Source: Heliomarina baculiformis
GTDB lineage: Bacteria > Pseudomonadota > Alphaproteobacteria > Rhodobacterales > Rhodobacteraceae
Assembly (NCBI RefSeq): GCF_019966545.1
Contig: NZ_JAIMIC010000001.1
Coordinates: 186,001-250,000 of the forward strand
Reading direction: 5' to 3'
Length of the DNA stretch: 64,000 nt
This document shows positions 24,652 to 33,445 of this stretch, in pieces (the stretch's first letter is position 1; every line of letters starts with the position of its first letter). The notes below the pieces were generated by a model that searched no databases, had not been told where the DNA came from, and saw only the letters and a list, made by a program, of their open reading frames with translations. The position numbers were made by a program, and so were the translations under genes.

Positions 24652-26082
24652 CTACTTCGTAATGATCTCGGGCCCCATCAGGGTTGTCGGCAGGTAGGTC
24701 GACAGCCACGGAACATAGGTCACGAGGATCAGGAACACGAAGAGCACGGCGAGGAAGGGCAGCGCCGCCCGCACCACCGCCATCATCGGCATTCCCGCCA
24801 CGCCCGAGGTGACAAAGAGGTTGAGACCCACAGGCGGCGTGATCATCCCGATTTCCATGTTCACCACCATGATGATGCCAAGGTGGATCGGATCGATCCC
24901 CAGTTCGATGGCGATCGGAAAGACCAGCGGCGCGACGATCACGATAAGGCCCGAGGGCTCCATGAACTGACCGCCGATGAGCAGGATGATGTTCACCACG
25001 ATCAGGAACATGATCGGCCCGAACCCCGCGCTCAGCATCGCCCCGGCGATCTGCTGCGGGATCTGCTCGTCAGTCAGAACATGCTTTAGGATCAGCGCGT
25101 TGGCGATGATGAACATCAGCATGATCGTCAGCTTACCCGCATCCAGCAGCGTGTCGCGGGTGTCGCGATGAAAGAACGCCGTGACGATGGCCCAGGGCTT
25201 GTCCAGCAGGGTCAGCGGGCGCGGCGGCGCACCCGTCACGGCAGCGGCCGATAGGCTCTGCGCCTCGCGCGGTTTGAGCGGTCCCATGTCGCGATAGACA
25301 AAGAGCGCCACGATGGCCGCATAGACCGAGGCAACGGCGGCAGCTTCGGTCGGCGTGAACAGGGCCGCGGTCACACCTGGGATACCGTAGATCCCGACCA
25401 TGATGATGACGATCAGCATCAGCCCCCAGAAGGCGTCGCGGAAACTGGCACCGATTTCGCCCCAGCCCTGCCATTCGCCTTTGGGCATGCCACGGATGAC
25501 CGCCATGATATAGATCGTCACCATTAGCATGACACCGGCCATGAGGCCCGGAATGACGCCCGCAAGGAACATCCGACCGACCGAGACATCGGTTGCCGAG
25601 GCATAGACCACCATCACGATGGACGGCGGGATCAGGATGCCCAGCGTGCCCGCGTTACAGATCACACCGGCCGCGAATTCCTTGGTATAGCCCGCCTGCT
25701 TCATCGCCGCGATGACGATTGTCCCGATGGCCACCACAGTTGCCGGGGACGACCCCGACAGCGCGGCAAAGATCATGCAGGCGAAAACGCCCGAGATCGC
25801 CAGCCCGCCGCGTAGATGCCCGACGCAGGCGATGGAAAAGCGGATGATCCGTTTTGCGACGCCGCCGGTCGACATGAAGGACGACGCAAGGATGAAAAAG
25901 GGGATCGCCAGCAGCGTATAGTGTCCCGCCATCGCCTGATAGAGCGACTGCGCAATCGAGGCGAGCGAGGTGTCCGAGAACATCAGAAGGAACAGGATCG
26001 AGCTGAACCCGAGCGACACCGCAATCGGCACGCCCACCAGCAACAGGCCGATGATGAGAACAAATAGGAGAACGACTTCCAT
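24652..26082 (-). CDS. dctM: TRAP transporter large permease
   Basis: This 476-residue inner-membrane protein is the ion-coupled transport subunit of a TRAP importer, with about 12 hydrophobic spans. Typical DctM sequences include LLLVGVPIAVSLGFSSILF near the start, GILIPPSIVMVVYASATDVSVG in the middle and NLFVTSGVAG near the end. It is about 45 residues longer than the commonest DctM because of a polar cytoplasmic insert around residues 245-300 (YRDMGPLKPREAQSL onward). AGGAG overlaps the dctQ stop 6 bp upstream, so translation is coupled. Confidence 0.93.
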   Translation of the reverse strand: MEVVLLFVLIIGLLLVGVPIAVSLGFSSILFLLMFSDTSLASIAQSLYQAMAGHYTLLAIPFFILASSFMSTGGVAKRIIRFSIACVGHLRGGLAISGVFACMIFAALSGSSPATVVAIGTIVIAAMKQAGYTKEFAAGVICNAGTLGILIPPSIVMVVYASATDVSVGRMFLAGVIPGLMAGVMLMVTIYIMAVIRGMPKGEWQGWGEIGASFRDAFWGLMLIVIIMVGIYGIPGVTAALFTPTEAAAVASVYAAIVALFVYRDMGPLKPREAQSLSAAAVTGAPPRPLTLLDKPWAIVTAFFHRDTRDTLLDAGKLTIMLMFIIANALILKHVLTDEQIPQQIAGAMLSAGFGPIMFLIVVNIILLIGGQFMEPSGLIVIVAPLVFPIAIELGIDPIHLGIIMVVNMEIGMITPPVGLNLFVTSGVAGMPMMAVVRAALPFLAVLFVFLILVTYVPWLSTYLPTTLMGPEIITK

Positions 26083-26088
26083 GTGAGA

Positions 26089-26775
26089 TTACTCCTGACG
26101 GGCGGCGGCGACATCGGCGACCGCGTCTTCGGCTTCGTGGCTGACGATCAGGCTGATCCGCTCGCCCTTGATGACGGCGATAAAAGCCTGCACCACGCGC
26201 AGCAGGATCAGCGCAGTGGCAAAGGGCAGGATCGCATAAGGCACGACACGGGGGAGTTTTTCATATTCCTCGCCATAGTTTATCGCCTCTTCGAGCCAGC
26301 GGAATATACCCAGCATCGGCACTTGGTCGGTGACGTAAAAGGCCCGGTCCCGCACGCCCTCGGTAAAGCCCATGGGGAACCAGCGGCCCTCGGTCGGCTG
26401 AAGCGCCGCGAATGGCGCCCAGTAATCCCATGCGCCCTTCACCAAAAGCGCCGCATAGGCCAGACAGATCAGCGCCGAAATGATGGCAAGCACCCGTTTT
26501 CCCGGGCTTTCGAACAGGTTGATCACCGCGTCCACACCAAGGTGCGAGCCGATCTTGAACCCATAAGAGATGCCCAGCAGCACCAACCAGGCGAACAGGA
26601 TCAGAACGACTTCAAGCCCCCAGATGAGCGAGGCGTTGAACACGTACCTCAGCAGGACATTGATGAAGGTAACCAGCGTCATAAGGCCAAGGATGACTGC
26701 AATGGCCGTCTCTTCGATGGAATTAATGAAACGTCCGACCGCCGATTGCGGCCGATACTGCGCATGACCAGACAT
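26089..26775 (-). CDS. dctQ: TRAP transporter small permease
   Basis: This 228-residue four-helix membrane subunit supports DctM. Spans include TAIAVILGLMTLVTFINVLL near 24-43 and GLEVVLILFAWLVLLGISYG; FKIGSHLGVDAVI is the typical DctQ motif. The start at MSGHAQ (26775) has GGGGGA upstream and is preferred to one seven codons earlier. It is longer than average (about 170 aa) because of an extended loop at about 110-190. It lies between dctP and dctM. Confidence 0.92.
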   Translation of the reverse strand: MSGHAQYRPQSAVGRFINSIEETAIAVILGLMTLVTFINVLLRYVFNASLIWGLEVVLILFAWLVLLGISYGFKIGSHLGVDAVINLFESPGKRVLAIISALICLAYAALLVKGAWDYWAPFAALQPTEGRWFPMGFTEGVRDRAFYVTDQVPMLGIFRWLEEAINYGEEYEKLPRVVPYAILPFATALILLRVVQAFIAVIKGERISLIVSHEAEDAVADVAAARQE

Positions 26776-26835
26776 CGCGCGTCCCCCGGATTGCAAGAGA
26801 TGGAGTCGGCGCGGCAGAGGCGCGCCAGACAGGTG

Positions 26836-26859
26836 GCACCAGCCGGTTCCGGCTGGTGC
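26836..26859 (-). promoter_or_regulatory. Intercistronic hairpin between dctP and dctQ
   Basis: A perfect 9-bp stem GCACCAGCC and GGCTGGTGC (loop GGTTCC) lies 10 bp past the dctP stop with no T tract. Such a hairpin would protect the dctP message or cause partial termination, giving more binding protein than permease. Confidence 0.6.
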
Positions 26860-26868
26860 GGTGGCCGA

Positions 26869-27870
26869 TTACATCGACTCGTTGATGGATTGCGCAGCGG
26901 CGATGTTGTCTTCGCCCACGTCGCCTTCGAATTTTTCCCAGACGGGCTTCATCGCGTTGACCCAGTCGGCACGCTGCTCGGGGGTCAGCTCGCGCACGAC
27001 ACCGCCGGCTTCGATGATCGCTGCCTTGGCCTCTTCGTTGACCTTGAAGGACTCGCCGTTACGGGTCTCGGTCACTTCCTGAAGGATGGTCTGCATCTGA
27101 TCGCGCACATCCGCGTCCAGCGATTCCCACCAGTCGACGCTGGTCACGACGAGATAATCGAGAACACCGTGGTTGGTTTCGGTCACACCGTCCTGAACTT
27201 CAAAGAACTTCTGGCCGTAGATGTTGGACCATGTGTTCTCCTGCCCGTCGACAACGCCCGTCTGTAATGCGCCGTAAACCTCGGAAAAGGCCATCGGCTG
27301 CGGGCTGGCGTCGAGAGCTTCCATCTGGGCGACAAGCACGTCGCTCGGCTGGACGCGGAACTTGAGCCCGGCCGCATCACCCGGCTCAAGCAGCGGTTTC
27401 TTGGCCGAGAACTGCTTCATGCCGTTGTGCCAGAATTCCAGTCCCAGTAGGCCACGGCGCGCCATGGATTCCTTCATCGCCTGACCGGTTTCGGAGGCCT
27501 GGAAGGCATCGACCGCTTCGATGTTCTTGAACATGAAAGGCAGGTCGAAAATGCGGAACTGCTTGGTGAAGGTTTCGAATTTCGAAAGGCTGGGCGCGGC
27601 CATCTGTACGTCGCCCTGAAGCATCGCTTCAAGAACCTGGTCGTCGTTGTAGAGTGTCGAGTTCGGGTAGACCTCGACACAGGCTTTGCCGTCCATCTCT
27701 TCGTTCACGCGTTCCTGGAACAGCGAGGCCGCGATCCCCTTGGGGTGACGGTCGGTGTTGGTCACATGCGCGAACTTGACGACAACTTCGCCGTCGTCAC
27801 ATTGCGCGAAACCGGCGGTTGCCGAAACGCTCAGCGTCAGGGCCGCCACGGCAGCGGTTGCAAACTTCAT
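26869..27870 (-). CDS. dctP: TRAP transporter solute-binding protein, DctP family
   Basis: This 333-residue periplasmic binding protein has a Sec signal peptide (FATAAVAALTLSVSATAGFA, cleavage near residue 22). The mature start VVKFAHVTNTDRHPKG is typical of DctP. The conserved Arg that binds the ligand carboxylate is likely in LKFRVQPSDV, and GALQTGVVDGQENTWSNIYGQKF is the family signature. C4-dicarboxylates are the usual ligand when DctB/DctD are adjacent, but other organic acids are possible. It is the first gene of dctPQM; AGGAG lies 5-9 bases before the ATG. Confidence 0.93.
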   Translation of the reverse strand: MKFATAAVAALTLSVSATAGFAQCDDGEVVVKFAHVTNTDRHPKGIAASLFQERVNEEMDGKACVEVYPNSTLYNDDQVLEAMLQGDVQMAAPSLSKFETFTKQFRIFDLPFMFKNIEAVDAFQASETGQAMKESMARRGLLGLEFWHNGMKQFSAKKPLLEPGDAAGLKFRVQPSDVLVAQMEALDASPQPMAFSEVYGALQTGVVDGQENTWSNIYGQKFFEVQDGVTETNHGVLDYLVVTSVDWWESLDADVRDQMQTILQEVTETRNGESFKVNEEAKAAIIEAGGVVRELTPEQRADWVNAMKPVWEKFEGDVGEDNIAAAQSINESM

Positions 27871-28033
27871 TGGATACTCCTCCCGAGCTATGTCTTCCGG
27901 ATTGCTCCGGTGGCATCGTGATTCGATGCGCTGAGGTCAGTGAACAGAATCAGCATCAACCGCTCAAGAACGCAGCGCGGCAATGGCGCGATGGAAAAAA
28001 TAGTTAATTTTTTCATCGCTTTACGGAACGCTT

Positions 28034-28049
28034 TGCACGGAAAGCGCCG
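28034..28049 (-). promoter_or_regulatory. Sigma-54-like -24/-12 element upstream of dctP
   Basis: Minus-strand CGGCGCTTTCCGTGCA has GG and GC separated by exactly 10 bases and matches 8 of the 11 fixed consensus positions. It would start transcription near 28023, about 150 bp before dctP. The adjacent DctD lacks the sigma-54 contact loop, so this may be a relic or coincidental. Confidence 0.4.
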
Positions 28050-28066
28050 ACTGCTTCAGGTCCCGA

Positions 28067-28116
28067 GTGCGAAAATCCACACAAGCCCGGTAGCACACTG
28101 TGCGGAAATCCGCACA
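28067..28116. promoter_or_regulatory. Two phased palindromic sites upstream of dctP
   Basis: TGTGCGGAAATCCGCACA (28099-28116) is a perfect 8-bp dyad around AA. GTGCGAAAATCCACAC (28067-28082) matches its 16-base core at 14 positions. The centres are 33 bp apart, about three helical turns, and lie 25-65 bp upstream of the -24 element. They are probable DctD sites. Confidence 0.6.
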
Positions 28117-28128
28117 CTTCCCACTCCC

Positions 28129-29346
28129 CTATCGGCGGAAGTCTTCCGGGCGAATCCCGTATTTCGTCAATTTGTCGTAAAAGGTCTTTCGAGGCAGCTT
28201 CAGCGCCTTGGCCGCTTCCGACGCATGGCCGTTCTGCCGCCCAAGCGCGGCGATCAACAGGGCGCGCTCGACCCGCGCCATCTGCTCGACAAGGCCAAGA
28301 CCGGCGGCCTCGCTGACTTCCTCGGGCATACCCAGCACGAAGCGCATCGCCGCGCTCATCAGCGAACGCGCATTCCCGGGCCAGTCCTGCGCCATGAGCG
28401 AGGCGACATGTTCGGGTGATATCTCGGGCGGACGAACGCCGGATTGCTCGGCCGCTTGCGCCACGTAGCGGCGGAACAGCACCGGAATATCGTCGGGCCG
28501 CTCGGCAAGCGACGGGATACGCACCCGGCTCACGTCCAGCCGATAGAAAAGGTCGGCGTTCAGTGTCGTCTCGTCCGGCTCGACAGTGCTGCCTGCCATG
28601 ACGCGGGTGGCGTGGCGTTGCTCCAATGCTTCGATCAGCGCGATCTGCGTGTCCGCCGGCAGGCGTGTGATCTCGTCCAGAAACAGCGCCCCGCCCCGGC
28701 TTGCTTCGAGCGCCTCGTGCAGCCCGGAGCGGTCCAGCCCGTCGGCCGCGCGTTTCTCGAACGGCGCCTGAGCCCGTGGCGAGCACATATGGATCACTTC
28801 GGCGATCTTCGAAATGCCGCTGCCCGGAGGGCCGCTGACCAGCACCTCGCTGTCAGTCTGCGCCACGCGACGCACCCGCGCCCGCAGCCCTTCGGCCAGC
28901 GCCGAAACTCCGAATATCAGGCGCGCCGCAGGGTCGCCCGCCTCGCTCATCGCCTGTTCGGCCCGCGCCTCAAGCACTTTGCGTCGCACCGCCAGCGCCC
29001 GGTTCATCACTTCGACCAGATCGGCGGGCGCGCAGGGCTTTTCGAGGAAGTCAAAGGCCCCCTGCTCCATCGCGGCGACCGCCATCGGGATGTCCGCCTC
29101 GCCGGTCAAAAGCACCACCGGCAGATCTTCGTCCACCGCGCGGGCATGGCCCAAAAGGTGAAACCCGTCGCGCCCCGGCATGCGGATATCAGACAGGATC
29201 ACCCCCGGAAAATCGCGGGTGATATGATCCTTGGCCGCGACGAATGACCCGGCGACGATGGGTGTCAGGGCGGCCAAATCCAGCGTCTGTGCCAGCGCCT
29301 CACGCACGGCGCTATCGTCTTCGACCAGAAGCACCATATCGCTCAT
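28129..29346 (-). CDS. dctD: DctD-type response regulator without GAFTGA loop
   Basis: This 405-residue NtrC/DctD-family regulator has a receiver domain (phospho-acceptor D53 in LSDIRMPGRDG), a central AAA+-like domain (about 145-340) and a C-terminal Fis-type helix-turn-helix (GHASEAAKALKLPRKTFYDKL). The central domain is altered. Where Walker A should be there is GPPGSGIS (172-179), with Ile in place of the catalytic Lys. The segment carrying GAFTGA, the sigma-54 contact loop, is missing, leaving about 45 residues between Walker A and LFLDEI (221-226). Rhodobacter capsulatus NtrC, which works with the sigma-70 enzyme, also lacks GAFTGA. Its start overlaps the dctB stop by 4 bp. Confidence 0.88.
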   Translation of the reverse strand: MSDMVLLVEDDSAVREALAQTLDLAALTPIVAGSFVAAKDHITRDFPGVILSDIRMPGRDGFHLLGHARAVDEDLPVVLLTGEADIPMAVAAMEQGAFDFLEKPCAPADLVEVMNRALAVRRKVLEARAEQAMSEAGDPAARLIFGVSALAEGLRARVRRVAQTDSEVLVSGPPGSGISKIAEVIHMCSPRAQAPFEKRAADGLDRSGLHEALEASRGGALFLDEITRLPADTQIALIEALEQRHATRVMAGSTVEPDETTLNADLFYRLDVSRVRIPSLAERPDDIPVLFRRYVAQAAEQSGVRPPEISPEHVASLMAQDWPGNARSLMSAAMRFVLGMPEEVSEAAGLGLVEQMARVERALLIAALGRQNGHASEAAKALKLPRKTFYDKLTKYGIRPEDFRR

Positions 29347-31088
29347 GCGGCCTGTTCCTCTTGCCAGGGTTCAAGATGCACCGTGAATTCCGCGCCGCCA
29401 GCCTCGCTGTTGCGGCCACGGATATCGCCGCCGAAACTCTGCACAAGTCCGTATGAGATCGAAAGCCCCAGCCCCATGCCCTCGGAAAGACCGACGGCTT
29501 TCGTGGTGTAAAACGGGTCGAATATCTTTTCCGGATCGTCGATGCCGGGGCCGGTGTCGCGCAGTAGCACGGTCAGCGGTGGCCCCTGATCTATCGCAAC
29601 GGTCAGGCTCTTCTCGCTCTGGTTCTGCATCGCGTCGATGGCGTTGGTCACGAGGTTGAGGAACACCTGCCCCAGCCTCACCTCTCCACCGCGCGCCCAG
29701 ACCGGGCCCGAGGGACGGTCGTAATGCAGCGTGACGCCTTCCTGTTCCAGCCGCGCCGAGACCATTTCCAGCACGCTGTCAAAGGCCGCCACCACGTCGA
29801 CCCGGCGTGGTGTTTCGCTTTCCTGCCGCGAGAAGGTGCGCAGGTTCTGGATGATCCGGCCCATCCGCCGCGCCAGTTCGGAAATCCGGCCAAGGTTCGC
29901 GGCGGCCACGTCATCACGGCCACGCTCAAGATATTGCGCCCCGTTCTCGGCAAAGGAACGGATTGCCATAAGCGGCTGGTTCAGCTCGTGGCTGATGCCC
30001 GCGCTCATCTGGCCCAGTGCCGAGAGTTTGCCCGCCTGCACGAGATCCGCCTGCGCACGGGTCAGCGCGGCCTCGGCTTCCTGCCGCTCGGCGATTTCGC
30101 GACGCAACCGGGTGTTGGTCGTCGACAGAGCGCGGGTGCGTTGCGCCACGCGGGCCTCGAGCACGGCATTGGCCTCGGCCAGAGTGCGCCGTCGGATCGT
30201 TGCCACGAAAAGCGTCGCGCCAAAGGCAAGGCAGATCGCCGCCACCGCCGCCGCCTGCAACCCGGCCAGCCGCCGCGCCGGGGCGATATCGACAAGCACC
30301 TCGCCGGTCAGACCCACCGTGGGCATGGATTGCGCCAGATGCAGCGCCCTTGCAGGCAGATACGGACCCCAGCCCATCTCCCATATCTCGTGGCCTGAAA
30401 ACGTCCATGTCCGAAACGCGCCCGCCGTGCCATCGGGCGCCACAAGGCCGATGCCCCCTTCGGGACGGTCCCATCCAAGTAGTTCCGAGCGGTTGGTGAC
30501 AAAAACATCGCCGCTCAAATCGGTGAAGAGAACCGCCGGATTGTCGCCGCGCCACGCCTGTTCGATCAGCTCGATATCGGCCACGAAAACCAACGCCCCG
30601 CGCACCGCGCCGCCCGGTGCGAAAATGGGCGCGGCAAAGAAATAGGCGCGCTGACCGCCCGCCTGCCCGTGCCCGCGCCCAAGCGCGCCCTGCGTCGCCC
30701 GCCGGAAATAGGGCGTGCCGCTGATGTTTTCGGGGCTTTCCACTTCAGCGCTGGCAATGACCCGGCCATCGCGATCCGCATACATGATGTCCATCGCCCC
30801 AGTCTTGTCGGCCACCTCGCGCAAAAGTCCGTTGGCGGCCCCTACCCGTTCCGGCAGATCAAGCCGCTCAAGCTCTGGATGGTCGGCCATCAGCACGGCA
30901 AGTTCCTGATATGTCTGCAGTTGCGTCGCCAGACGATCACTCGCCAGCGCCAGATCGGATTCCGCGCGGCGGGCAAGCTGGTCAAGCGCCTGATCGTAGC
31001 CATAACGCCAGACGACGCTGGTCAACGCGGCGACGGCCAGCAGAAAGACCGGCACGACTAGGTTGAAAGGTTTGATCCAGCTTTTCAT
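29343..31088 (-). CDS. dctB: C4-dicarboxylate-type sensor histidine kinase
   Basis: This 581-residue membrane kinase has a first span at about 9-25 (LVVPVFLLAVAALTSVV), a periplasmic sensor domain of about 250 residues with a PAS/dCache look (DIMYADRDGRVIAS; TPYFRRATQGALGRG), a second span near 281-298 and a short coiled coil. The phospho-acceptor H367 is in SAGISHELNQPLMAIRSFAENG, and the ATPase domain shows VFLNLVTNAIDAM, DTGPGI and GMGLGLSIS. MKSW (31088) is preferred to an upstream in-frame start. It is co-translated with dctD and divergent from a P450 gene. Confidence 0.92.
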   Translation of the reverse strand: MKSWIKPFNLVVPVFLLAVAALTSVVWRYGYDQALDQLARRAESDLALASDRLATQLQTYQELAVLMADHPELERLDLPERVGAANGLLREVADKTGAMDIMYADRDGRVIASAEVESPENISGTPYFRRATQGALGRGHGQAGGQRAYFFAAPIFAPGGAVRGALVFVADIELIEQAWRGDNPAVLFTDLSGDVFVTNRSELLGWDRPEGGIGLVAPDGTAGAFRTWTFSGHEIWEMGWGPYLPARALHLAQSMPTVGLTGEVLVDIAPARRLAGLQAAAVAAICLAFGATLFVATIRRRTLAEANAVLEARVAQRTRALSTTNTRLRREIAERQEAEAALTRAQADLVQAGKLSALGQMSAGISHELNQPLMAIRSFAENGAQYLERGRDDVAAANLGRISELARRMGRIIQNLRTFSRQESETPRRVDVVAAFDSVLEMVSARLEQEGVTLHYDRPSGPVWARGGEVRLGQVFLNLVTNAIDAMQNQSEKSLTVAIDQGPPLTVLLRDTGPGIDDPEKIFDPFYTTKAVGLSEGMGLGLSISYGLVQSFGGDIRGRNSEAGGAEFTVHLEPWQEEQAA

Positions 31089-31150
31089 CTCGCCCAGACT
31101 ATCAGGCGCGGGCTTGCATTGACCAGTGGCGCCTGACAAAGCTCTGCCGC

Positions 31151-32347
31151 ATGAAGCAGTTGCGCCAATCCCCGGGTGATCCCGCGTTCGTCCAGAATCC
31201 CTATCCGTTCTATGCCACGGCGCGCACGGACGGGCATCTCCACCACTGGTCCGATTACGGGATGGTCGCCGCCTTTTCGCACGAAGCCGTCAGTTCTCTG
31301 CTGCGCGACAAGCGGATGGGTCGCGAGGTGCCGACCGAAATGGCGCAGCCGCCGCGCCCCGAGCTGGCCGCCTTTGACGCGATCGAGGCGCATTCCATGC
31401 TGGAGATTGAACCGCCGCGCCATACAAGGCTGCGCGGGCTGGTGCTGCGGGCCTTTACCTCGCGCGCCATTGCCGCGCTGGCCGGCGATATCGAAGCTCT
31501 CTGCCATGAGCTGGTCGATGGTTTCCCGGCGGAGCCTTTCGATCTGTTCCCCACCTATTGCACCGAGATCCCGCTGCGCACCATCGCGCGGCTGCTCGGC
31601 GTGCCCGAGGATATGTGCCCGAACCTGCTTGCATGGTCGCATGCGATGGTCGCGATGTATCAGGCCGAAACGCCACCCGGCACCGCCGAGACCGCCAACC
31701 GCGCGAGCGCCGAGTTCACCGCCTATCTGACCGATTTCATTGAACACCGCCGTCAAACAATGCAGGACTCGCCGCCCGATGACCTGATCACCCGGTTGAT
31801 CGCGGTGCAGCAATCCGATGGCGACCGGCTGAGCATTGAGGAATTGATCTCAACCTGCGTTCTCTTGCTGAACGCCGGGCACGAGGCGACGGTGCACAGC
31901 CTTGGAAATGGCATCAAGGCGCTGGTGGAGCATGGGTTTGGCACGGATTGCCTGACCGATAACACCGTGGCGGGCACGGTCGAAGAGATCCTGCGCTATG
32001 ACCCGCCGCTGCATATGTTCCAGCGCTATGCCTACGAGGATTTCGAGGCTTTCGGCCATGCCTTCAAACGCGGCAATCAGGTCGCGCTTTTGCTGGGGGC
32101 GGCCAATCGTGACCCGGCTGTCTGGCCCGATCCGGACCGGTTCGATCCGGCGCGCAAACCGCTCACCCATTCGGCTTTCGGGGGCGGTGCGCATTTCTGT
32201 GTCGGCGCGCCTTTGGCGCGGCTGGAAATGCAGATTGCCTTGCAGGTGCTGTTCCGGCGCTGCCCGGATTTGTCGCTGGCGCAGCCACCGATCTACGCCG
32301 ACAGCTACCATTTCCACGGGTTGTCGGCGCTGATGGTGATGACCTGA
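31151..32347 (+). CDS. Cytochrome P450
   Basis: This 398-residue soluble bacterial P450 has the haem-binding motif FGGGAHFCVG with the ligand C350. The I-helix oxygen-binding sequence is NAGHEATVHS (AGHEAT in place of the usual AG-x-D/E-T), and the K-helix ExxR is EEILRYDPPLHMFQR. Its length suits a three-component class I system needing a ferredoxin and reductase, neither of which is adjacent. Substrate unknown. It is divergent from dctB across only 62 bp and ends one base before the gloA stop on the other strand. Confidence 0.92.
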   Translation: MKQLRQSPGDPAFVQNPYPFYATARTDGHLHHWSDYGMVAAFSHEAVSSLLRDKRMGREVPTEMAQPPRPELAAFDAIEAHSMLEIEPPRHTRLRGLVLRAFTSRAIAALAGDIEALCHELVDGFPAEPFDLFPTYCTEIPLRTIARLLGVPEDMCPNLLAWSHAMVAMYQAETPPGTAETANRASAEFTAYLTDFIEHRRQTMQDSPPDDLITRLIAVQQSDGDRLSIEELISTCVLLLNAGHEATVHSLGNGIKALVEHGFGTDCLTDNTVAGTVEEILRYDPPLHMFQRYAYEDFEAFGHAFKRGNQVALLLGAANRDPAVWPDPDRFDPARKPLTHSAFGGGAHFCVGAPLARLEMQIALQVLFRRCPDLSLAQPPIYADSYHFHGLSALMVMT

Positions 32348-32743
32348 TCAGGCGAAACGCCCGCTGCGCTGAAGCACTTCGATCTGATAGCCATCGGGGT
32401 CGGCCACAAAGAAGAACCGCGCGATCAGTTGACCGTCGCGTTCGAATTCCACGATTTTGCGCGGTGAATAACCTGCCGCCTCGAACCGCGCGTGCTCGGA
32501 ATCCAGATCATCGACGCTAAACGCAATGTGGCCATAGCCGTCACCAAGGTCGTAAGGCTCAGTGCGTTCTTTGTTGATGGTCAGCTCAAGCTCATGCCCC
32601 GCCTCTTCGTTCCAGAGATAGACCAGTGTGAAATCGTCGAAATCTAGGCGATCGCTCTGCGTCAGCCCGAAAGCGTCGCGGTAAAAGGCGACCGAGCGGT
32701 CTTCGTTCAAGACGCGGATCATCGTGTGAATGGCTTTGGCCAT
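32348..32743 (-). CDS. gloA: Lactoylglutathione lyase (glyoxalase I)
   Basis: This 131-residue metalloenzyme converts the methylglyoxal-glutathione hemithioacetal to S-lactoylglutathione. All four metal ligands of bacterial (Ni-type) glyoxalase I are visible: His6 (AIHTMIRV), a Glu in HELELTIN, a His in GYGHIAFSV and a Glu in GYQIEVLQ. It is of the short bacterial type. It is a single-gene unit converging with the P450 gene with no gap. Confidence 0.93.
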   Translation of the reverse strand: MAKAIHTMIRVLNEDRSVAFYRDAFGLTQSDRLDFDDFTLVYLWNEEAGHELELTINKERTEPYDLGDGYGHIAFSVDDLDSEHARFEAAGYSPRKIVEFERDGQLIARFFFVADPDGYQIEVLQRSGRFA

Positions 32744-32822
32744 GGGCGTTCCTTTCCTGAGGATTTGGTCCCGCTATAGGCCTCTCGCTCGCGGCTTTCC
32801 ACCCCGCCCAGTTATATTGAAA

Positions 32823-33299
32823 TCAGGTCGAAATCTGGTCGATCGGCAACATCGTGGTGGATTTGATTTCCTCCATCGACAGGAGGGCCGTGACGTTATG
32901 CACCCGCACTTCCGAGATCAGCGCCTGATAGAACTGGTCATAGGCGCGGGCGTTCTTGACGCGCACCTTCAGGATATAGTCGATGTCGCCCGCCAGCCGG
33001 TGGGCCTCTTGTACCTCGGGGCGGTCGCGCAGCGCCTTGAGGAAGGTCGCCTGCCATTCCGCCTCATGCTCGGAGGTGCGGATCAGCACGAAAAAGCATG
33101 CCTCGAATCCCAGCGCCTCGGCATCCAGAACCACGGTCTGTTGCCCCATGATCCCGGCGTCGCGCAGCTTGCGGATTCGATTCCAGACAGGGGTCTTGGA
33201 AGACCCGACAGCCTTGGCGATATCGTCCAGCGACTGGCTGGCGTCGCGCTGCACTTCGGCCAGAATTTTTCGATCCACGTCGTCGATGCGAACTGACAT
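32823..33299 (-). CDS. Lrp/AsnC-family transcriptional regulator
   Basis: This 158-residue regulator has an N-terminal winged helix-turn-helix (DDVDRKILAEVQRDASQSLDDIAKAVG, then TPVWNRIRKL) and a C-terminal RAM/AsnC ligand-binding domain. MSVRIDD at 33299 is preferred to an upstream Met. It is divergent from the cysG-led sulfite reduction operon across 146 bp, so it probably controls that operon in response to a sulfur amino acid or related signal. The effector is inference. The gap is AT-rich and holds short dyads such as CAAAT-N6-ATTTG (33355-33370). Confidence 0.9.
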   Translation of the reverse strand: MSVRIDDVDRKILAEVQRDASQSLDDIAKAVGSSKTPVWNRIRKLRDAGIMGQQTVVLDAEALGFEACFFVLIRTSEHEAEWQATFLKALRDRPEVQEAHRLAGDIDYILKVRVKNARAYDQFYQALISEVRVHNVTALLSMEEIKSTTMLPIDQIST

Positions 33300-33445
33300 T
33301 CCTGTTTCTTTCCTTGTTTGGGTCGATTGTCTCGACTTGGCGTTTGGTTGGAACAAATGTCCTTATTTGACAACCCCTATGGCGATTTGAAGGGAATATT
33401 TCCTATATTGCAGTTCAAGTCAAACAAACGGGCGGAGCCTGCGCG

